From Acidimicrobiia bacterium (lineage in GTDB: Bacteria; Acidobacteriota; Vicinamibacteria; Vicinamibacterales; CAVVIG01): 47,508 bases of DNA. Positions 42,943 through 47,508 of this stretch are shown here, piece by piece. Under the pieces are notes generated by a model. It searched no databases, was not told where the DNA came from, and saw only the letters and a list, made by a program, of their open reading frames with translations. The position numbers and the translations under genes are program-made. Every line of letters starts with the position of its first letter. Position 1 is the stretch's first letter. The stretch covers positions 1 through 47,508 of the forward strand of contig VFZL01000033.1 in assembly GCA_016871175.1 (NCBI GenBank). Reading direction: 5' to 3'.

Positions 42943-44945
42943 CAGTGGGCGCGGCCGGAGCAGCTGAGACGCGTGCGCGCCTGACCGCGCCGATGGCGGC
43001 GGCTGCGTACCTCGTCATCGCGCTGCTCTACACGTGGCCGCTTGCTCGCGGGCTCCACCGCGACGTCCCCTGGGATATGGGCGACCCCGTTCTGAACATC
43101 TGGATTCTCGGTTGGGTCGCGGAACACTTGCTGCGGCTCCTGACCGGTGACCTCGGGGCCTGGTCGGAGTTCTGGCACGCGAACATCTTCCATCCAGAGC
43201 CGCTGACCCTGGCGTACTCGGAGCACCTGGTGGCGCAGGCGATTCAGATCCTGCCCATGTACGCGATGACGAGGAACCTGATTCTCTGTTACAACCTGCT
43301 CTTTCTGTTGACGTTTGTGCTGGCGGGCGTCGGTATGTTCCTCTTCGTGCGGCAGCTCACTGGGAGCGTCGTTGGCGGGTTCGTCGCGGGGCTCGTGTTC
43401 GCGTTCATGCCAATGCGCGTGCCGCAGTTCTCCCACCTGCAGGTCATGTCCTCGCAGTGGATGCCGTTCGTGCTGTTCGGCCTGCGGCGCTACTTCGACA
43501 CGGGCTCGGGAAAGGCGCTGATGGGAGCAGCCGTCGCGCTGATCGCGCAGAACCTGTCTTGCGGCTACTTCGTCCTCTACTTCGCACCCTTCGTCGGCCT
43601 CTACGCGCTCTATGAGATCGCAGCCCGCCACCGGGAGCGGGACTTCGTTGTGTGGCGAGACCTGATTGCGACGGCCCTGCTCGTGACGGCCGCCACGGTC
43701 CCGTTCCTGCTGCCGTACCTCCAACTGCGCGCGCTGGGGTTTCCGCCGCGTCCTCTGGCTGAGGTCAAGGCGTTCTCGGCCGACGTCTACAGCTACCTGA
43801 CCGCACCAGCTGAGTCGTGGCTGTGGGGACGGTGGCTACCGCTGCGATTCTTTCCGAAGCCGCAAGGCGACCTGTTCGCGTCGTTCGGCGCCTTGTTGTT
43901 GGCGTCATCGGGGCTGGTCGCAAGCGTTCGATCGGCGTGCTTCAGGACCAGGGTGTCGGACGGGAGCGTGCCGCGCGGCCCTTTCGCATGGCTGGCGCGT
44001 CTGCTTGCTGTCATCGCGGCTCTCTACGGGCTCCTTGCCCTGGCCATCCTTTTGGGCTTCGGGTTCACACACATAGGGCGCGTACGTGTCCGCGTGACCG
44101 ACGTCGTTCGTATGACGGGCGTTGCCGTCGTTGCTGGTGCCATCCGGCTCGCCTTGGTACCGCGTGACCGGCGATGGCTCGCCTACTGGCTGCGTGAGTG
44201 GCCGGCCTTTTGTACGCTGGCCGCGGCACTCGCGCTGATGCTGTCGCTTGGCCCGAGCGCCGAGGCATGGGGTGAGGCCGTGCTCGACGCTGCGCCGTAC
44301 AGAAGCCTCTATGACCATGTGCCGGGCTTCGACGGTCTCCGCGTCCCGGCACGCTACGGCGTTGTGGTGATGGTGTTCGTTGCCGCGCTGGCCGGCGAGG
44401 GTGCGCGTGCACTGCACCAGTGGTGGCCCAGGCGGGGGTCCACTGTGGCACTCGTGGGCGGCGCGCTCGTCGTGGTCGAGGCGCTCGCGGTGCCGATCTC
44501 CCTCAACGGTGCGACTTCCGATTCCGGTGCGGCCGCCCGGTCGGTACGCCTGGGGCGGGGTCCGGACGTGCCCGCCGTGTATCAGTTTGTGCGGACGCTG
44601 CCACCTGACGCCGTGATCGCGGAGTTCCCTTTCGGGCGCATAGACCTGGAGATCCGGTACATGTACTACTCGACCGAGCACTGGCGGCGTCTCATCAACG
44701 GCTACAGCGGCACGTTCCCGCAAAGCTACGACGAGCGCGTACCTCTGCTTCGGGCCCCGGAGCAGGATCCCGAACGCAGTTGGGCATCACTGCTCGCGTC
44801 TGGCGCGACGCACGCCATCGTGCACACCGACATCTTCGACACGCCGACGCACGCCGCGGCGCTGGAGCAGTGGCTTACCGATCATGGTGCGCGCATGGAC
44901 GCGGACGTGCCGGGGGGGAAGGTGTTCTCGCTGCGCGCCCAGTAG
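42939..44945 (+). CDS. Large polytopic membrane protein of unknown function
   Basis: A 668-residue protein, intact, with about eleven to thirteen hydrophobic helices and a soluble C-terminal ~150 residues. Its N-terminal half has landmarks I recognise from uncharacterised acidobacterial membrane proteins: GDPVLNIWILGWV, HANIFHPEPLTLAYSEHL, GSVVGGFVAGLVFAFMPMR, PQFSHLQVMSSQWMPF and AQNLSCGYFVLYFAPFVGLY. The Asp after GDPVLN and the membrane layout suggest a GT-C type glycosyltransferase or YfhO-like protein, but this is not proven. It starts inside the stop of copy 2 (ATGA), so it belongs to the same operon of surface-sugar membrane proteins. Confidence 0.8.
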   Translation: MTVGAAGAAETRARLTAPMAAAAYLVIALLYTWPLARGLHRDVPWDMGDPVLNIWILGWVAEHLLRLLTGDLGAWSEFWHANIFHPEPLTLAYSEHLVAQAIQILPMYAMTRNLILCYNLLFLLTFVLAGVGMFLFVRQLTGSVVGGFVAGLVFAFMPMRVPQFSHLQVMSSQWMPFVLFGLRRYFDTGSGKALMGAAVALIAQNLSCGYFVLYFAPFVGLYALYEIAARHRERDFVVWRDLIATALLVTAATVPFLLPYLQLRALGFPPRPLAEVKAFSADVYSYLTAPAESWLWGRWLPLRFFPKPQGDLFASFGALLLASSGLVASVRSACFRTRVSDGSVPRGPFAWLARLLAVIAALYGLLALAILLGFGFTHIGRVRVRVTDVVRMTGVAVVAGAIRLALVPRDRRWLAYWLREWPAFCTLAAALALMLSLGPSAEAWGEAVLDAAPYRSLYDHVPGFDGLRVPARYGVVVMVFVAALAGEGARALHQWWPRRGSTVALVGGALVVVEALAVPISLNGATSDSGAAARSVRLGRGPDVPAVYQFVRTLPPDAVIAEFPFGRIDLEIRYMYYSTEHWRRLINGYSGTFPQSYDERVPLLRAPEQDPERSWASLLASGATHAIVHTDIFDTPTHAAALEQWLTDHGARMDADVPGGKVFSLRAQ

Positions 44946-44958
44946 GCCAGCGGCAGGT

Positions 44959-46085
44959 CTACCCGGCCTTCCAGGCGTGAAGGATGGCGTCCGCCGCGAC
45001 GTCTGCACCGTTGACCATCGGCGTGGCCGGAGGCGGTGGTTGCGCGCGCAGCGCCTCGACCGCATCGGACCATTGACCCGCCAGTAACTCGCGTTGAGGG
45101 ATGTACCGGCATCGGAGTATCCGCGGCATGGCCTCGACGAACACGTCGTACTCGATCATCCGGCCGCGCGAGGTGTAGAGCAGCGCCGCGTCGTTGGCGA
45201 TGCACTCGGACACAATGCCATAGCCCGGCTTGCTGACGACGACGTCGGACGCCGCGACGAGGTCTTCGTAGCGCAGGTCGCCCTCGATGAGTTCGGGTTG
45301 TGACACCCAGCGGACGTGCGAGGAGCTCCTTACGAGCTCGTCGTTCTGTCGGGCCTCGAAGTCCGTCAGGAGAATCAGGAGTCGGCTCCCGCTGGCCGCT
45401 TTCTCGTACGGCATTCGAACACCGTGGCCACCAAACGAGCCGAGCACGATGATACGATCCCCGGTCAGTCCGAGCGCGGCGCGAGTGGCGTCTCGTCCAC
45501 GTCCGCTGCGCCGCGCAATGAACGGGATATCGCGGACGACCGACGCCATCGGCCCGAACCCGCCGTGCATCGGGAGTCGGAGCGCGTGCGTCGTTGAGGC
45601 GTATGCGTCCCGGATTGTCCGCAGCACGCCGGGCGCCTCCTTGTCGAAGTGGTCGAGCCCCTGGTAAATCCAGTCCCACGTGAAGTTCGCCACCACGAAA
45701 GAGGGCAACCGCGCGCGGGCGTCCGCCGCCGAGGCTAGTGGAGGGGCGTCAGAGACGATCAGTTGAGCGCCAGCCCCCCCCGTAGCCAGGACGCTTCGGC
45801 GGCGACGCGTTCGCCGAAGTTCTCGTAGAAGCGGGCCGCACGACGAGCTGTCTCACTCTCGTCGATGTTCAGGCTGTCGATCTGCGCGAGGCCGGTGTCC
45901 ACGTCTACCGATACGACTTCGATTGGTTGGTGCGCGACCGCATGCAAGAACCACGGCGGGGCCGAGGTGCGCACGATCACGCGGAGGTCCGGTACTCGCC
46001 GACGGAGCGCTCGGATCAGCTCGATACTGCGGGACGCGTGGCCGAACCCGTGTCCCGAGATGTAGAAAACGAGCGCCGACGCCAC
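44959..46085 (-). pseudogene. GT-B glycosyltransferase-like protein (L-arabinokinase N-domain type), frameshifted at a C8 tract
   Basis: The N-terminal frame (46085 down to 45759) encodes ALVFYISGHGFGHASRSIEL, whose glycine/His-rich loop starts predicted GT-B transferases and the N-domain of plant L-arabinokinase. The C-terminal frame (45708 and below) has FVVANFTWDWIYQGLDHFD, RIIVLGSFGGHGVRMPYE, and SDVVVSKPGYGIVSECIAN, the donor-binding Gly-rich turn. They are joined if the run of eight C at 45774-45781 had nine: then ...LRGGAGAQLIVSDAPPLASA runs on in frame. Length is 3n+2, consistent with one lost base. Restored, the protein has ~375 residues. It would transfer a sugar from a nucleotide donor; the acceptor is unknown. 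Confidence 0.75.
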
Positions 46086-46115
46086 AGTCAGGGCCTGAAC
46101 CTCCGAGCCCGGAGC

Positions 46116-46828
46116 TTATACCAGCGCAGCTTCGAGCGGCTCCGGATCCGGGGAGGCTGAGGCGGTCCGGGGGCCTGCGGCCTCTGCCCGCGCGAGCGGG
46201 CGAGGCGAACGCGCGAACGCCTCGACGACGTCGGCGTCGAATGCACTGCCCGCGTAGCGCCAGAGTTCGGCCATGGCGGAGGCGTCCGAGTGGTGCGCCC
46301 GTTTTGTACCCGTGCTCGTCATCGTGTCGTACGTGTCCGCCACATGAACAATTCGCACACCGAGAGGCGTCACGTCGGGCTGCAAGCCGTACGGATAGCC
46401 TTGTCCGTCGGGCCGTTCGTGATGGAGCTCCACGATGGGGATCTGGGGCGCGAGAAACGGCGCCGAGCGCAGAACGCGGGCGCGGAGAAGGGGATGTTGT
46501 CTGATCTGCACCTGCTCGGACTCGGTCAGCGGTTCCGGTGTTTGCAGCGCGGAGTCGGGCACACCGATCTTGCCGATGGCGTGCAAAGGGCCCCCAGCCG
46601 GAGCACTTCCAGTTCGTGGTCGCTGAGCCCCATGGTCTGACCGATCGACACTGCGAGCGCACTCACTCGCTCTGAATGGCCCGTCGTGTGCGAATCGCGG
46701 GCATCAAGGGCTGCCGCCAGCGCACGGAGTGCGCCCGTGTACGCCGTTTCCGTGCTGCGCTCGGCCACAGACAGGGGTTGCTGATGACAGCGGCTGCGAC
46801 GGGCCGCGTCTATTGCCCGCGTCTGCAC
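46116..46828 (-). pseudogene. HD-GYP domain protein, N-truncated and frameshifted, HD pair altered
   Basis: Two frames form one HD-GYP phosphodiesterase domain, the type that degrades cyclic di-GMP. From 46828: LRALAAALDARDSHTTGHSE then EVLRLGAL. After a one-base loss at the A-run 46585-46587: LHAIGKIGVPDSAL, VELHHERPDGQGYPYGL (the GYP motif), VRIVHVADTYDTMTS. The central motif should read LHDIGKIG; here the metal-binding Asp is Ala (GCC at 46578-46580). A stop lies just upstream of 46828, so no sensory input domain is attached. The C-terminal ~35 residues are low-complexity. Enzyme activity is very unlikely even with the frame repaired. Confidence 0.75.
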
Positions 46829-46866
46829 GTCCTTGCCAGAAGCGGTCTAGACGGAGCTCGATCACA

Positions 46867-47127
46867 CTACGTGGGCTTATCGGCGCTCAACGGTGGCAGC
46901 GGCACCCGGAGGACCTCTTCGAGGGCCCGCACCGGGACGAATTGCATATCCTGGCGCACCTCGGGCGGTAGTTCTGCGAGGTCCGGTTCGTTCCGTGCCG
47001 GCAAGATGAAGGTTTTGATTGTGATCGTCGGCCGTTCGGAGAGATTCGAGGTCAGTCCCGTGTAATAGCGCGGCGGCGTCTCGAGGTTTTTAAAAACGTA
47101 GACGATGCGTTGAAGTTGGCGCTCCAT
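46867..47127 (-). pseudogene. Chimeric remnant: GIY-YIG nuclease N-terminus joined to Lon protease C-terminus
   Basis: An 86-codon open frame made of two unrelated pieces. Residues ~8-32 (RIVYVFKNLETPPRYYTG, then LTSNLSER) are the start of a small GIY-YIG nuclease, with VYV and YYTG in the places of GIY and YIG; its catalytic Arg/Glu region is missing. From about residue 36 the sequence is the last ~45 residues of an ATP-dependent Lon protease: IKTFILPARNEPDLAELPPE, MQFVPVRALEEVL, then a Pro-rich tail. Lon's catalytic Ser-Lys dyad region is absent. The join lies near 47015-47035. Neither part can act. It marks a deletion, a recombination event or an assembly join. Confidence 0.65.
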
Positions 47128-47508
47128 GCCGCGGTAGGAGCAATTCGAAGGCCGCTGCAGTTAGTCGTGGACATCTCAAGAATCTGGTTTACGCCGGTTG
47201 CCAAGGGCGCAGAAATTGAGCCGAGAGAAATCCGTTCGAATAGCGATTCCTGCCGCGGTGAGAACCGGCTTGTACGGGGAAGGCTGGCCTGCCATCCGTA
47301 GCTCGTTCGCCATCGAGCGGCAGCCCACCTCCGCGTCGCCAGAATTCAGAGCGATGCTACGGTGGGCATCCTTCGCCTGAAACACGAGCGAAGGATGGTG
47401 GACCAGAACATCGTGAGTTGGAACCAGCTCGACCAGTGGTTGCGGCATGTCAACCTACTCAGGCGGGCAGCCTAGCGCACACCCGGACCTTCGTTGCGCT
47501 GATCGGGC
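47128..47508. other. Terminal stretch without a supportable gene
   Basis: Open frames of up to ~90 codons exist on both strands, but none shows a family motif, a Shine-Dalgarno or a plausible start. No repeat, tRNA or terminator was noticed. The plus-strand tail before TAG at 47472-47474 (VDQNIVSWNQLDQWLRHVN) is protein-like in composition but I do not recognise it. Confidence 0.5.

Noticed and set aside
47176-47448. 90-codon minus-strand frame at the window end
   Set aside because: No recognisable motif, no Shine-Dalgarno and no supporting neighbour.
1-47508. CRISPR array, prophage or classic defence system
   Set aside because: No regularly spaced repeats, cas-like genes, integrase, capsid or restriction-modification motifs were seen; the GIY-YIG fragment is a truncated remnant.

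Overview
The window is GC-rich chromosomal DNA. The gene content points to an Acidobacteriota genome, most plausibly a soil Vicinamibacteria-type lineage. The grounds are a PSD1/DUF1592-DUF1552 gene pair with exported c-type cytochromes and beta-propellers, a PQQ dehydrogenase, a Rex-MoaC pair, a stand-alone nuoI, and large multi-membrane surface-sugar genes. This assignment is inference from gene content; no rRNA is present.

Layout. (1) 1-5.8 kb, minus strand: a broken surface-polysaccharide locus. It holds the right end of an IS3-family element, a GT2 gene cut by it, two GT4 glycosyltransferases, a Wzt-type ABC ATPase running into a decayed GT2, and only the last ~94 codons of the Wzm permease. 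(2) 5.8-8.5 kb: DAHP synthase, an exported cupin and heme A synthase. (3) 8.5-25.6 kb: an island of exported or redox proteins, namely an Ntn-hydrolase acylase, an NHL propeller, a cyclase/hydrolase, the PSD1 cytochrome, the DUF1552 Tat protein, an ankyrin protein, two cytochromes, a heme-motif Vgb-like propeller, a flavin monooxygenase and a PQQ dehydrogenase. (4) 25.8-36 kb: mostly housekeeping, namely tRNA-Leu(CAA), an MBOAT protein, carD, plsC, rex-moaC, glutaminyl cyclase, lepB, a LytTR/LytS-type two-component system and nuoI. (5) 36-39.4 kb: a phosphoesterase, a YitJ-type methionine/folate enzyme and a PmtA-like methyltransferase. (6) 39.4-45 kb: two tandem GT39-like membrane proteins, both interrupted, and a third large membrane protein. 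(7) 45-47.5 kb: a frameshifted glycosyltransferase, a frameshifted HD-GYP protein, a GIY-YIG/Lon chimera and a gene-free end.

How the genes may work together. The island in region 3 reads as an extracellular oxidative module: the PQQ dehydrogenase passes electrons to the neighbouring diheme cytochrome, while PSD1/DUF1552/ankyrin form a tightly coupled operon of exported proteins. Its substrate cannot be read from the sequence. Rex (NADH/NAD+ sensing), heme A synthase and NuoI fit an aerobic respiratory lifestyle.

The lesions are uneven. Single-base frameshifts, a nonsense codon, lost catalytic residues and truncated genes lie in the first 6 kb and the last 8 kb. The 33 kb between holds long intact genes and one gene remnant (13.0-13.3 kb). 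This fits decay of surface-glycan genes, or lower sequence quality toward the ends; reads over the named positions would decide.
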